This document shows, in pieces, positions 29,741-38,989 of a stretch of DNA of 64,000 nt. A program made the translations under genes and the position numbers. The DNA lies in assembly GCA_018660505.1 (NCBI GenBank), contig JABJKE010000030.1, forward strand, positions 1 through 64,000. The letters are read 5' to 3'. How positions within the stretch are numbered: the first letter of the stretch is position 1; every line of letters starts with the position of its first letter. The notes under the pieces are model-generated. The model was not told the DNA's origin, made no database searches, and saw nothing but the letters and a program-made list of their open reading frames with translations. Source of the stretch: Rhodobiaceae bacterium. Its GTDB lineage: Bacteria > Pseudomonadota > Alphaproteobacteria > RS24.

Positions 29741-31209
29741 TGGCAGTCCCACACGTCTATCACTATGATGAGAAGACCGATAAATTGCGCGACGAATGTG
29801 GCGTCTTCGGAATTTTCGGACACCCCGATGCCGCCGCCCTCACCACATTAGGCTTACACGCCCTCCAGCATCGCGGCCAAGAAGCCGCGGGCATTGTGAG
29901 TTTCGACGGCAAAAACTTTTACGCCGAACGCCGCATGGGTCTGGTCTCTGACCATTTCACCAAGCCGCGCGTCTTGGACGGCCTGTTGGGCCCTTCGGCC
30001 GTGGGCCATGTGCGTTATTCCACCACCGGCGAGACGATTTTGCGCAATGTGCAGCCGCTCTTCGCCGACCTGACAGGCGGCGGCTTTGCGATTGCCCATA
30101 ATGGCAATCTCACCAATGCGCTGACTTTGCGCGAAGAATTGGTGAAAAACGGCTCGATTTTCCAATCGACGTCGGACACGGAAACCATTTTGCAATTGGT
30201 GGCGCGCTCCAAACGAGTGAACACACTATCGCGCTTTACCGATGCGTTATTTCAAATCGAAGGCGCCTATGCGCTGGTGGTGCTGACCAATAAAAAGCTA
30301 ATTGGCGCGCGCGACCCCTTAGGCATTCGCCCGTTGGTGATTGGCCAATTGGATGGCGCTTATATTCTGGCCTCGGAAACTTGCGCGCTCGATATTATTG
30401 GCGCCAGCTTTGTGCGCGAAGTCGAGAACGGCGAAATTGTTGTGATTACCGATGACGGCCTCGAGAGCCTCAAGCCCTTCCCGCCCATTGAGCCGCGCCC
30501 GTGCATTTTCGAATATATTTATTTCTCGCGCCCCGACAGTCTGATTAACGGCAAAAGCGTCTACGATTGTCGCAAAGCTTTCGGCCGTAAATTGGCCGAA
30601 GAAAGCGGCGTCGAAGCCGATGTGGTGATACCCGTGCCCGACAGCGGCGTGCCCTCGGCGATTGGCTATGGCGAAGCGTCTAAAATTCCGTTCGAGCTGG
30701 GCATCATCCGCAATCATTACGTGGGCCGCACCTTCATTGAGCCGACGCAATCCATTCGCGCGTTTTCGGTGAAGCTGAAACATAATGCCAATCGGGCGCA
30801 AGTAGAGGGCAAGCGGGTTATCCTCATCGACGACAGCATTGTGCGTGGCACGACCTCGGTCAAAATCGTGCAAATGATGCGCGAAGCAGGCGCCACCGAA
30901 GTGCATATGCGCATTGCCTCGCCGCCGATTACGCACCCTGATTTTTATGGCATTGATACGCCCAGCCAAGAGCATCTGCTAGCCGCCAATCATACGCTGG
31001 ATGAAATGTGCACCTATATTGGCGCCGACAGTCTGGCTTTCTTGAGCGTCGATGGCCTGTATCAAGCGATGGGCTTTCCGGCCGGGCGCGATACCGAACG
31101 GCCACAATTTACCGACCATTGCTTTACCGGCGAATACCCCACGGGGCTGGCCGACCAAAACGGCGGCGACCATTTGCACCAGCTTTCGCTTCTATCGGAA
31201 CAAGGCTAA
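29740..31209 (+). CDS. purF: Amidophosphoribosyltransferase
   Basis: Commits PRPP to purine synthesis, using glutamine-derived ammonia. 489 aa; the nucleophile is C20 in DECGVFGIFG after a 19-residue leader that would be removed if processing occurs. The PRPP-binding loop VILIDDSIVRGTTS is intact. Coupled to cvpA, and followed 2 bases later by an SDR gene. Confidence 0.97.
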   Translation: MAVPHVYHYDEKTDKLRDECGVFGIFGHPDAAALTTLGLHALQHRGQEAAGIVSFDGKNFYAERRMGLVSDHFTKPRVLDGLLGPSAVGHVRYSTTGETILRNVQPLFADLTGGGFAIAHNGNLTNALTLREELVKNGSIFQSTSDTETILQLVARSKRVNTLSRFTDALFQIEGAYALVVLTNKKLIGARDPLGIRPLVIGQLDGAYILASETCALDIIGASFVREVENGEIVVITDDGLESLKPFPPIEPRPCIFEYIYFSRPDSLINGKSVYDCRKAFGRKLAEESGVEADVVIPVPDSGVPSAIGYGEASKIPFELGIIRNHYVGRTFIEPTQSIRAFSVKLKHNANRAQVEGKRVILIDDSIVRGTTSVKIVQMMREAGATEVHMRIASPPITHPDFYGIDTPSQEHLLAANHTLDEMCTYIGADSLAFLSVDGLYQAMGFPAGRDTERPQFTDHCFTGEYPTGLADQNGGDHLHQLSLLSEQG

Positions 31210-31211
31210 CC

Positions 31212-31964
31212 ATGACCGCCCCCCTAGCGCCCGCCTCTCCACCCGCCTCTGGCCATGGGCATAATTTTACTGGCAAATTAGCCTTGGTGACGGGCGCAGG
31301 CCGCGGCATTGGCTGGGCGGTGGCGCAAAGTCTGGCGGCTGCGGGCGCTCATGTTTTGCTGCTGGCCCGCACGCAAGGCGCGCTAGAAGAGCTGTACGAC
31401 ACGATTTGTGCAGCCGGCGGCGAAGCCACGGGCGTGCCGATGGATATCACCGATGGCGACGCGCTCGACCGATTGGGCGCCAGCTTAAACGAGCGGTTTG
31501 GCAAATTAGATATGCTGGTCGGCAATGCAGGCGTATTGGGGCCGATGACGCCCAGCTCGCATATTGACCCGAAAGAATTCGACAAAGCGATGGCGGTAAA
31601 TGTGACCGCCAATGCGCGCCTCATCCGCTCGATGGAGCCGCTGTTGCTACAAGCCGAAGCGCCGCGCGCGGTGTTTACCACCTCGGGCGCGGCGCATAAA
31701 TGTCGGCCCTTTTGGGGCACTTATGCGACCACCAAAGCGGCGTTAGACGCGCTGGTCAAAACATGGGCGCATGAGCATGAAAACGACGCTTTGCGCGCGA
31801 ACTTACTCTCCCCCGGCCCCATTCGCACAGCGATGCGCGCCCAAGCCATGCCCGGCGAAGACCCCGAAACCTTGCCAACACCAGCCGATGTGGCGCCGCT
31901 GTTTCTCGAATTATTATCGCCCGAAGAAACCCGCACGGGCGAGATTGTGGCATTTCAAAAATAA
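31212..31964 (+). CDS. Short-chain dehydrogenase/reductase
   Basis: 250-aa SDR of unknown substrate. Cofactor loop TGAGRGIG (27-34), GNAG near residue 104, catalytic S158, Y171 and K175. The ATG at 31212 follows the purF stop by 2 bases; longer frames lie within purF. An SDR at this site downstream of purF is common in Alphaproteobacteria and may be linked to purine or cell-envelope work, but no role can be given from sequence. Confidence 0.88.
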   Translation: MTAPLAPASPPASGHGHNFTGKLALVTGAGRGIGWAVAQSLAAAGAHVLLLARTQGALEELYDTICAAGGEATGVPMDITDGDALDRLGASLNERFGKLDMLVGNAGVLGPMTPSSHIDPKEFDKAMAVNVTANARLIRSMEPLLLQAEAPRAVFTTSGAAHKCRPFWGTYATTKAALDALVKTWAHEHENDALRANLLSPGPIRTAMRAQAMPGEDPETLPTPADVAPLFLELLSPEETRTGEIVAFQK

Positions 31965-32022
31965 CGCACTGGCTTTTGCCAACGGCGAAAGCTTTTGCCT
32001 GCGCGCATTGTGGCGAGGGTGG

Positions 32023-32051
32023 TTGACTTTCCTGCACTAAATTTTTAGTAT
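32023..32051 (+). promoter_or_regulatory. Sigma70-type promoter of the defence-like gene
   Basis: ttgact (32023-32028) and tagtat (32046-32051) are separated by exactly 17 bases, each differing from the consensus by one or two bases. It predicts a start near 32058 and a leader of about 150 bases before the ATG at 32210. Confidence 0.65.
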
Positions 32052-32076
32052 TGTGTTGTTGAGAAGGGCTCTGACG

Positions 32077-32107
32077 AGTTCCTGACACAAGAACTGAGAG
32101 CAGTTCT
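32077..32107 (+). promoter_or_regulatory. Overlapping inverted repeats in the leader
   Basis: agaactg (32090-32096), loop agag, cagttct (32101-32107) is a perfect 7-bp hairpin or 18-bp operator-like palindrome. The same gaact can pair instead with agttc at 32077-32081. Two exclusive pairings, or three operator half-sites, just downstream of the promoter suggest control of the next gene. An alphaproteobacterial LexA box (two GTTC spaced by 7) is not formed. Confidence 0.5.
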
Positions 32108-32209
32108 GGAATAATAAAAATAAGTTTCTGCGTTAGTTTGTTTCATACCTAATTTGTATTTGTGTGCATTATTATTGCAGCGCGCTCTCCTAATCAAAGG
32201 AGAACGAAA

Positions 32210-33553
32210 ATGAATTCAACAAAAATAGTCTTTAAATTTGAGCGCGTAGACGCTCAAGAAAATGGTTCAATTACGCGTATTGTAGGCCTAGCAAAAGCCC
32301 GTTCTATAGTAGATCTAATATCAGTAGGCGATTTAAGAGCAGACCCGCGGGAAGCTCGAGTAGGCAAGGTTACAAATGAAATCCTTGAAACACTGGAAAA
32401 ATCCCCCGAAATTTTCCCATTTAAATCCAAAGGCATACTATTAGCCTCCTCTAATTTTAAAAAATTGGAGAGAAATCGCTACGAACTTTCTTTCGAGCGT
32501 GACGAAGTAGAAGGTATTTTGGACGGAGGTCATAACACGCTGGCTATAGCATTGCATGCATTGCAGCAGTCAGAAGAATTTGGCCCGAAAGTCAAGCTAA
32601 TCAAACGATGGGGCGATGTCGAAAAAGTATGGCCTAAGGAAGAGCACAAACAAAAACGTCTAGGAAGTAATTTGGATTTTCTGGTACCGCTCGAGGTTAT
32701 TGTCCCAACCACTCAAAATGATGAGAATGAATTAATTTCATTCAGAAACTCAATTGCGGAGATTTCGCATGCCCGCAACAATAACGTTGAACTAAAAGTT
32801 TCAACGATGTCCAATCAAAAGGGTTTTTATGACCACTTAAAGTCTTCGATGGACAGTAAGATTAAAGATGAGGTCGAGTGGAAAACAAACGATGGTGGCC
32901 GAATTAAATCGGAACTGATTGTGGCATTAGCTTGGGTTCCTTTATTGCGCCTTAATTTAGAAGCGCTTCCCCGCGTGTCTCCTGTGCAACTTTATAGCTC
33001 AAAAGGAAAATGCACTGCTGTATTCGCGGATTTTATGGAACATGACAACGTCACAAGCCATTCACCAAATGATTACAAGCGTGAGCTTTCTAATCCCTTG
33101 GTCGGCAGTGCGTTTGAAATGCTTGCTCAATTGCCAGCACTATATGATCAAATATATGAATCGTTTCCTTCAGCTTATAATTCTACCGGGGGGAAATTTG
33201 GTCGGATTACCTGCGTCAAAATGTTCGATGGCATAGAAAAGTATAAAGAGAATCCGTCTACGTATTTGAAGCAACCACCCAAGACACGAATCTACCGTCG
33301 AGACGCCGTCTATCAGTACCCCGATGGATTCATCATGCCTCTCGTGGCTGGGCTTGGTGCCATAATGCATATTGAAAACGAAAAATTGGTCTGGGCTACA
33401 GAACCAACCACATTCCTAGACAATAACCTTAACGACATACTCAAGTCTTACAAACTCATGATGGATATGGCTAATTATGACCCTCAAAAGGTAGGTAAAA
33501 GCTTACCCTCGTATGAACTCACGCGGGACCTTTTTGCAAATCGATTAGGGTAA
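32210..33553 (+). CDS. AIPR/DGQHR-like protein, possible phage defence
   Basis: 447-aa soluble protein with no membrane segment or signal. The ATG at 32210 is preceded by aaaggaga. Visible features are EGILDGGHNTLAIALHAL (residues 101-118), resembling the DGxH motif of AIPR abortive-infection and DGQHR/DndB-like proteins, and EISHARNNNVELKV further on, resembling a conserved AIPR stretch. I am sure of the gene and only moderately sure of the family. Composition stands out: 32221-32280 is 35 percent and 33061-33120 is 43 percent G+C, while 30001-30060 in purF is 60 percent. It has its own promoter and terminator and sits between housekeeping blocks, which points to horizontal acquisition. No partner gene is next to it. 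Confidence 0.55.
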   Translation: MNSTKIVFKFERVDAQENGSITRIVGLAKARSIVDLISVGDLRADPREARVGKVTNEILETLEKSPEIFPFKSKGILLASSNFKKLERNRYELSFERDEVEGILDGGHNTLAIALHALQQSEEFGPKVKLIKRWGDVEKVWPKEEHKQKRLGSNLDFLVPLEVIVPTTQNDENELISFRNSIAEISHARNNNVELKVSTMSNQKGFYDHLKSSMDSKIKDEVEWKTNDGGRIKSELIVALAWVPLLRLNLEALPRVSPVQLYSSKGKCTAVFADFMEHDNVTSHSPNDYKRELSNPLVGSAFEMLAQLPALYDQIYESFPSAYNSTGGKFGRITCVKMFDGIEKYKENPSTYLKQPPKTRIYRRDAVYQYPDGFIMPLVAGLGAIMHIENEKLVWATEPTTFLDNNLNDILKSYKLMMDMANYDPQKVGKSLPSYELTRDLFANRLG

Positions 33554-33561
33554 AAAACATT

Positions 33562-33587
33562 GAAGGGCAGGCTTATGCTTGCCCTTC
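33562..33587. terminator. Bidirectional terminator hairpin
   Basis: gaagggcaggc (33562-33572), loop ttat, gcttgcccttc (33577-33587): 11 bp with one G-T pair. Read on the minus strand it is followed a few bases later by a run of six T, so it is a good terminator for the zinc-ribbon gene and can also end the defence-like gene. Confidence 0.8.
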
Positions 33588-33593
33588 TCTCCC

Positions 33594-33851
33594 TCACAAC
33601 TTCCCAAAATTAACCCCCACCTCTGCCTCGCAGTCTTGGCAGTAGAAGCTTTGGCCTTTTGGGCTGGGGCGCAGCGCGCCGTTGGGGGTTTGTTTTAGCT
33701 GCGGTTGCGTCACCCGCCAAGTTTGCGACAGGCCATGCCAAACGCAGACGCCATTCAACGCAATGGAAGACGACGCACAAACCGCGCACCGAGGACGTTG
33801 GCGGCTTCGAACGATTTTCATCGGCGGTTTTTTCTGCGTTTCTAACTTCAT
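33594..33851 (-). CDS. Small zinc-ribbon protein, hypothetical
   Basis: 85-aa basic protein with two CxxC pairs (CAVC near residue 22 and CQDC near residue 71), as in small zinc-ribbon proteins. The start is weak: ATG at 33851 or at 33821, neither with a clear ribosome site. It lies between the AT-rich insert and der, has ordinary high G+C, and ends at a hairpin with a T-run on its own strand, which supports expression. No function can be given. Confidence 0.55.
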   Translation of the reverse strand: MKLETQKKPPMKIVRSRQRPRCAVCASSSIALNGVCVWHGLSQTWRVTQPQLKQTPNGALRPSPKGQSFYCQDCEAEVGVNFGKL

Positions 33852-33935
33852 GAAACCTAGAAAAGCGCCAACACCCCTAAAAGAGCGTTAATTTCAAATA
33901 TTTTCTTGCAGGCAATTTAACGCTCAAGCAAAACC

Positions 33936-35363
33936 CTAGCGGTCTTCATACGGGTTTTTGCCCTTGCGAACAAAAATACGCAATGGCACCCCATCCAAAG
34001 AAAACGTCTCGCGCAGACTATTGGCCAAATAACGCTGATAGCTCTCTGGCACCGCATGGCCACGGCTGGAGAAAGTGACAAACGTCGGCGGGCGCGCTTT
34101 GGCTTGCGTGATATAGCGCAGACGCACCGGACGCCCTTTATCGGCAGGCGGCGGATGGCGGTCGATGACATCGCCCAGCCATTTGTTCAATTTGGCCGTG
34201 CCAATGCGCGCGTTCCAAATTTCATATTGCTTTTGCACCGCCGGCATTAACTGCTCCACGCCTTTGCCCGTTAGCGCCGACATCATAACCACCGGCACCC
34301 CGCGCAGACGCGGCATAGTGCGCAGCAGCGCGTCGCTAATGGTTTGGCGCACTTCTTTGCGGTCCAGCTTCAAATCCCATTTGTTAATACCCACCACAAG
34401 TGCTCGGCCCTCGCGCTCGATTAAATCGGCCAGCTGAATATCTTGCTTGTCGAACGGCGTCGTCGCATCGACCAGAAGCACCACCACTTCGGCAAATTTT
34501 ACCGCCCGCAAGCCATCGGCCACCGATAGTTTTTCCAGCTTCTCGATAACCCGAGATTTGCGCCGCACACCAGCCGTATCCCACAGCGTAATCGGGCGCG
34601 CGCCATTGGGCGCATGGTCGCTTTCCCAGGTCCAATTAACCGAAATACTATCGCGCGTAATGCCAGCCTCCGGCCCCGTCAACAAACGGTCTTGGCCGAG
34701 GATATGATTAATCAGCGTCGATTTACCGGCATTGGGACGGCCCAAAATAGCCACGCGAAGCGGCTTATCCGGGTCGTCTTCAAACGGCGTATCGGGGTCG
34801 AAATCGCCGTCCTTATCGTCGTCTTCGATTTCGGCAAAATCGGCTTTATGCGCCTCTTCATGGGCGTCAATCGCGTCTCGTAGTTTTGTGTAGAGGTCAT
34901 CCGTGCCGTGACCGTGTTCGGCGGAAAGCGCAATCGGCTCGCCCAGTCCCAAGCGGAACATCTCGGTCAGCCCCGTCTCGGCCGCTTTGCTCTCGGATTT
35001 ATTGCCCGCCAAAATAACTGGCACATTGGCTTTTCGCAAAAGCCGCGCGAATAATTCATCTTCTGGCAAAAGGCCGACGCGCGCATCGGTGAGCATGAGA
35101 ACCATATCGGCCTCGGCGATGGCGGCTTCGGTTTGGCCACGCATACGCGCTTCTAGCGAGCCCGTTTTGCCTTCTTCAAAGCCCGCCGTATCGACGATTT
35201 GAAACCGCAAATCGCCCAGCCGCGCATCGCCAAACCGACGGTCGCGCGTCACCCCCGGCTGGTCATCGACCAAGGCAAGTTTGCGCCCAACCAGACGGTT
35301 GAACAGCGTAGATTTACCGACATTGGGTCGCCCCACGATGGCGAGAACAAATGGCGCGTTCAT
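33936..35363 (-). CDS. der: Ribosome biogenesis GTPase Der (EngA)
   Basis: Double GTPase needed for 50S subunit assembly. 475 aa; first G1 motif GRPNVGKS (11-18), second GRPNAGKS (208-215), C-terminal KH-like domain. The acidic linker between G domains (about 175-200) is Asp/Glu-rich. It follows the bamB-like gene by 9 bases, matching the conserved yfgM-bamB-der order. Confidence 0.97.
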   Translation of the reverse strand: MNAPFVLAIVGRPNVGKSTLFNRLVGRKLALVDDQPGVTRDRRFGDARLGDLRFQIVDTAGFEEGKTGSLEARMRGQTEAAIAEADMVLMLTDARVGLLPEDELFARLLRKANVPVILAGNKSESKAAETGLTEMFRLGLGEPIALSAEHGHGTDDLYTKLRDAIDAHEEAHKADFAEIEDDDKDGDFDPDTPFEDDPDKPLRVAILGRPNAGKSTLINHILGQDRLLTGPEAGITRDSISVNWTWESDHAPNGARPITLWDTAGVRRKSRVIEKLEKLSVADGLRAVKFAEVVVLLVDATTPFDKQDIQLADLIEREGRALVVGINKWDLKLDRKEVRQTISDALLRTMPRLRGVPVVMMSALTGKGVEQLMPAVQKQYEIWNARIGTAKLNKWLGDVIDRHPPPADKGRPVRLRYITQAKARPPTFVTFSSRGHAVPESYQRYLANSLRETFSLDGVPLRIFVRKGKNPYEDR

Positions 35364-35372
35364 AGCGCGCTC

Positions 35373-36749
35373 CTATTTAAGGGCAATGAGGGAACCCTCA
35401 TCACTCAATACATATAAAACACCATCCGCAATAATCGGCGGCATGCTGACCGGCTCTTCAATATCCACAAAGCTAGAAATCTCGCCATTGGTCGGGTCTA
35501 CCCGCACCAAACGGCCATCCGACGAGGCGAGAATAACCTCGCTGCTGCCCAACACGGGGCCAGCCCAACGAATGCGTCCGCGGCGCTTTTCTTGGTTTTT
35601 ATAAATCGGTAATTTGGCAATCCAGCGCACCCGACCTTGGTCGCGCGACAGGCTTACCAGCTCGCCATCTAGCGACATGACCAAAACATAATCGCCCATC
35701 GCCCAAGGGGTTTCAATGGAGCCGACATCGGCCGTCCACACCCGTTCGCCACTGCGCAAGTCAATCGCTGCCGTGCGCCCGCCATGGCTGGTGACATAAA
35801 CCCGGTCGCGGTCGATGACCGGACGCCCGACAATCGCGTTTAATTGCGATAGCGGGGTAATTTGCGTGGCGCGGCTGGTCAAGGTTTCGCTCCAGGCTTC
35901 TTGGCCATTGACCGGGCTGAGGCCCACCACTTCGCCGGAGTTAAAGCCGGCGACGACAATTTGTTCGTTCACCGCCACGCTGCTGGCGCCCACAATCGTC
36001 GCCGCTTCGTTAATCGCCAAATGTTCCCAAAGCCGCGTGCCGTCTCCGGCGTTAAAAGCTTGCAGGCGGCTGTCTTGCGAGGCCACATAAAGCCGGCCAT
36101 TGCTATAGGTCGGCGCATTGGAAAACGGCACGAGGTTTTGCACCCGCCAGATAATCTCGCCCGTGCTGGCATTTAACGACAGCACTTCGCCAAACCCAGT
36201 GGTTACGAAAACACGACCCGCCGCATAGGCCACGCCGCCGCCAAAACCGTCGCGTACATCGGCTGGTTTTTCTTTGCTACTGAAAAACCGCGAGAGACTA
36301 AAGTTGCGCTCGGTAAATTCTGCCAAGACAGATTGCGACCACAGAGGCTCGCCAGTTTTGGCATCCACAGCCACCACGTTTAAATCTGTGCCCAAGGCGA
36401 AGGCCTTGCCATCGGCCACCACAGGCGGGGCTTTTAACACGGTCAGGCCTTGATTGCCGCGCACCATCTCGGTTTGAAAGGCTTTGGTGAAGCCATCTAA
36501 CTCTAGGTGATAGGCGGCATTGGTGGCAAAGCCGCCAGCATTATTCCACGTCGAATTGCGGAAAGCGGGCACGATGCGAACCGCTTGGTCGCGCAGCCGT
36601 GGGTCTTCGCGCAAGGTGGTTTCAAAGTTGAGAACCGATATCCGATCGCCGTCGAATTTTTCCTTTTCGGCCTCGCCACCGCCACACGCCACCAAGGCGC
36701 TCGCAAGCACGGCAGATGTCAAGACGGAGCGGAAGTGACTTACGTTCAT
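35373..36749 (-). CDS. bamB: Outer-membrane assembly lipoprotein BamB-like
   Basis: PQQ-type beta-propeller lipoprotein that supports the BamA beta-barrel insertase. 458 aa; signal peptide with lipobox LVAC, lipidated C22, then repeated propeller blades with WxxxL and GRxxA-type motifs. Between yfgM and der, its usual place. Somewhat longer than E. coli BamB (about 392 aa). Confidence 0.88.
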   Translation of the reverse strand: MNVSHFRSVLTSAVLASALVACGGGEAEKEKFDGDRISVLNFETTLREDPRLRDQAVRIVPAFRNSTWNNAGGFATNAAYHLELDGFTKAFQTEMVRGNQGLTVLKAPPVVADGKAFALGTDLNVVAVDAKTGEPLWSQSVLAEFTERNFSLSRFFSSKEKPADVRDGFGGGVAYAAGRVFVTTGFGEVLSLNASTGEIIWRVQNLVPFSNAPTYSNGRLYVASQDSRLQAFNAGDGTRLWEHLAINEAATIVGASSVAVNEQIVVAGFNSGEVVGLSPVNGQEAWSETLTSRATQITPLSQLNAIVGRPVIDRDRVYVTSHGGRTAAIDLRSGERVWTADVGSIETPWAMGDYVLVMSLDGELVSLSRDQGRVRWIAKLPIYKNQEKRRGRIRWAGPVLGSSEVILASSDGRLVRVDPTNGEISSFVDIEEPVSMPPIIADGVLYVLSDEGSLIALK

Positions 36750-36758
36750 ATCAAAGAC

Positions 36759-37472
36759 CTATTTTTTACCCTTGGCGGCAGCTGGCGCATCCGACACAGG
36801 CGGTGTGAGAACCCCCGCTAGGCTTTCCAGCATAATGCTCGCCCGCTCGCGCGTTAAAGACGTGACGCGCGGGTCGCCAATTTGCGCTTTGAACAATTCG
36901 CGCGCCTTCAGCGGCTTATCATAGGTCATATAGGCCAAAGCCATGGTTTCGCGCGCCATCCGTTGCAAGCCATTGTCGTCGTCCAGCAAAGCGTCAAGGC
37001 GCAGCTCCATTTCTTGCAAGCTGCCTTGGCTATCGAGCAGCACAATGGCGGCCTGTAATTTGGCCAAATCGCGCAGGCTCTGTGGCAATTTGCGATTTTC
37101 GGATAAATCATCAAAAGCGGCCAAAGCGGCATCGGCGGCCACAGAATTAGTGGTGCTTTGCTCGGCATGGGCGAAAGCGGCGGTGAATTTTGCCAAGGCG
37201 CCATAGCCGTTCTCTTCGGCCGCCGCGAAAGCTTCCAGCGAGGCTATTTTGGCCGGGGTTTCCAGCTTGGCCAAAGTCTCCAGCAGCGCGTCATAGCGTT
37301 GCGAGGCAGCTTCTTCTTGGTTTCTTACATAATTGGAGCCCGTAATCACGGCCGCGACGAGAAGAACAATCGCCACCGCAGCGCCAATGATATAGCGGCC
37401 ATATTTAGTCCAGGCGGCGCTCATCGTATCGCGGCGCAATTCGGCGCTTACTTCATCAAAAATATCACTCAC
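36759..37472 (-). CDS. YfgM-like tetratricopeptide protein
   Basis: 237-aa inner-membrane protein with one membrane segment (about residues 26-46) and a periplasmic helical, TPR-like domain. YfgM proteins associate with the Sec translocon and periplasmic chaperones. The N-terminus MSDIFDEVSAELRRD and the position just before bamB support the call. The C-terminus is Pro/Ala/Lys-rich. Confidence 0.83.
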   Translation of the reverse strand: MSDIFDEVSAELRRDTMSAAWTKYGRYIIGAAVAIVLLVAAVITGSNYVRNQEEAASQRYDALLETLAKLETPAKIASLEAFAAAEENGYGALAKFTAAFAHAEQSTTNSVAADAALAAFDDLSENRKLPQSLRDLAKLQAAIVLLDSQGSLQEMELRLDALLDDDNGLQRMARETMALAYMTYDKPLKARELFKAQIGDPRVTSLTRERASIMLESLAGVLTPPVSDAPAAAKGKK

Positions 37473-37514
37473 TGTGTGTCTCCGGCTGGCTTTTCGGTAA
37501 GGGGCGCGCGCGCC

Positions 37515-38345
37515 CTAATCATTCTTGGTAACTTTCATAGCATAAGTATGTTGCGCTTCGGGAAATTTCCGTGCCCGAACATCGCTGGCATAGCTTTCTG
37601 CCGCCGTGGCGATTTGCTGGCCGAGCGTGGCGAATTCTTTGACGAATTTCGGCACGCTGGGCGACAGACCCAACATATCTTCGGTGACTAAAATCTGTCC
37701 ATCGCAGCCCGCCGAAGCGCCAATGCCAATGGTGGGCGCGTCGACTTGCTCTGAAATTTTATCGGCGAGCTCGGCCGCCATGCCCTCGAGCACGATGGAA
37801 AAAGCGCCAGCCTCGGCGAGCGCTTTGGCGTCGGCTTCGAGTTGTGGCCATTGGTCTTTGGTGCGGCCTTGGGTTTTAAACCCGCCCATCACATTGACGT
37901 TTTGCGGCGTCAGGCCGATATGGCCCATCACCGGAATGCCGCGTTGGGTGAGATGCGCCACGGTTTCTGCCATGCGGGTGCCGCCTTCGAGTTTCACCGC
38001 TTGGCAGCCGGTTTCTTTCATCGTGCGGGCGGCGTTATGAAACGCTTGCGCTGGGCTTTCTTCGTAAGTGCCAAATGGCAAATCGACCACCACAAGGGCT
38101 TGCGACGAGCCGCGCACCACGGCGGCGCCATGGGCTATCATCATATCCAGCGTCACGCCCAATGTGTTTTCCATGCCATACATAACCATGCCCAGACTAT
38201 CGCCGACCAACAGCAAATCGACATGCGGGTCAATCAACGCTGCGGTATGGGCGTGATAGGAAGTCAGGCAGACGATGGGCTGCTGCTTTTTTCGCGCCAT
38301 AAGCTCGGGCACAGTGATGCGTTGGGTGCGCTTTTGAACAGACAT
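37515..38345 (-). CDS. panB: 3-methyl-2-oxobutanoate hydroxymethyltransferase
   Basis: First step of pantothenate synthesis, adding a hydroxymethyl group from methylene-THF to alpha-ketoisovalerate. 276 aa from the ATG at 38345 (agagagactt upstream); metal-binding [11 protein letters not shown] (47-57). A longer frame reaching 38573 runs through a pseudogene and is rejected. No panC is visible nearby. Confidence 0.96.
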   Translation of the reverse strand: MSVQKRTQRITVPELMARKKQQPIVCLTSYHAHTAALIDPHVDLLLVGDSLGMVMYGMENTLGVTLDMMIAHGAAVVRGSSQALVVVDLPFGTYEESPAQAFHNAARTMKETGCQAVKLEGGTRMAETVAHLTQRGIPVMGHIGLTPQNVNVMGGFKTQGRTKDQWPQLEADAKALAEAGAFSIVLEGMAAELADKISEQVDAPTIGIGASAGCDGQILVTEDMLGLSPSVPKFVKEFATLGQQIATAAESYASDVRARKFPEAQHTYAMKVTKND

Positions 38346-38451
38346 AAGTCTCTCTATAAATAACGGCCAAAGGGTGTTAACTGTCGCGGAAACTAGCCGA
38401 AATAGAGCCAGAGCGCAATTGCGTTTGAGCAGGCGCGCGCGGCTTTCTATT

Positions 38452-38623
38452 TCAATCCTTAATGAGCCGCTTACCGAAGGAAAGCACCTCGTCTTCACCA
38501 TACCCAGACGCCAGATAAAACGGCACGGCGGCAGCGTTGGTTTTGCAGTTGCACCAAACCACAGGCCTTCCATAGGGCGATGATGGCTTGCGTATCCGCT
38601 ATGTGAAAAATCCGTATTTCCAT
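38452..38623 (-). pseudogene. GNAT acetyltransferase remnant (YpeA-like)
   Basis: The ATG at 38623 opens [20 protein letters not shown], the N-terminus of the YpeA-type GNAT family. After about 25 codons it joins, in a different frame, [18 protein letters not shown] and then [11 protein letters not shown], the end of the same family, stopping at TGA 38454-38452. The 172-base remnant is not a multiple of three and lacks about 84 residues, including the acetyl-CoA-binding site, when set against a usual length near 141 aa. It begins on the base after the GFA stop, so it was once part of that operon. Confidence 0.8.
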
Positions 38624-38989
38624 CTACTCATGCTCCGCACCATTGGCCAGACCGATGCTCTCGGCCGATGGGGTTTCAACGCCCTCTAAACATTCGAAAT
38701 TAACGCTGATTTGGCTGGGGTCGCGACGCCGCCGATGATGGGTATAGACACCACAAGTCTTACAAAAATAATGCGCCGCGATATTTTTATTCCATTGATA
38801 GACCGACAGGCTTTCCTGCCCCGCCACCAAGGCAAAGGCTTCCGCTGGCATTGGTTTCATCACAATGCCTTTCTTGCGGCACAGCGTACAATTGCAGCGG
38901 TAAATCCCTTCGGAAATAGACGCGCCCTCCAGCTTCACTTCAAAGCGCACAGCGCCACAATGGCAGCTACCAGAGTGCGGGTCCGTCAT
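38624..38989 (-). CDS. GFA (glutathione-dependent formaldehyde-activating) family protein
   Basis: 121-aa zinc protein of the GFA/CENP-V fold. Cysteines at 9, 11, 32, 34, 37, 76 and 79 give the CxC, CxCxxC and CxxC zinc ligands expected for the family. True formaldehyde-glutathione activity is proven for few members, so the substrate is unknown. Coupled to the upstream phosphatase-like gene by a 4-base overlap. Confidence 0.88.
   Translation of the reverse strand: MTDPHSGSCHCGAVRFEVKLEGASISEGIYRCNCTLCRKKGIVMKPMPAEAFALVAGQESLSVYQWNKNIAAHYFCKTCGVYTHHRRRRDPSQISVNFECLEGVETPSAESIGLANGAEHE

Noticed and set aside
32077-32107. Possible LexA (SOS) box in the leader of the defence-like gene
   Set aside because: The alphaproteobacterial box needs two GTTC as direct repeats spaced by 7; here the two GTTC are 21 bases apart.
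31965-32209. tRNA or attachment site flanking the AT-rich insert
   Set aside because: No tRNA cloverleaf and no direct repeat shared with the other end at 33554-33600 was seen; no integrase is present.
38346-38573. 76-codon upstream extension of panB
   Set aside because: It runs through the acetyltransferase remnant in another frame; panB homology begins at 38345.
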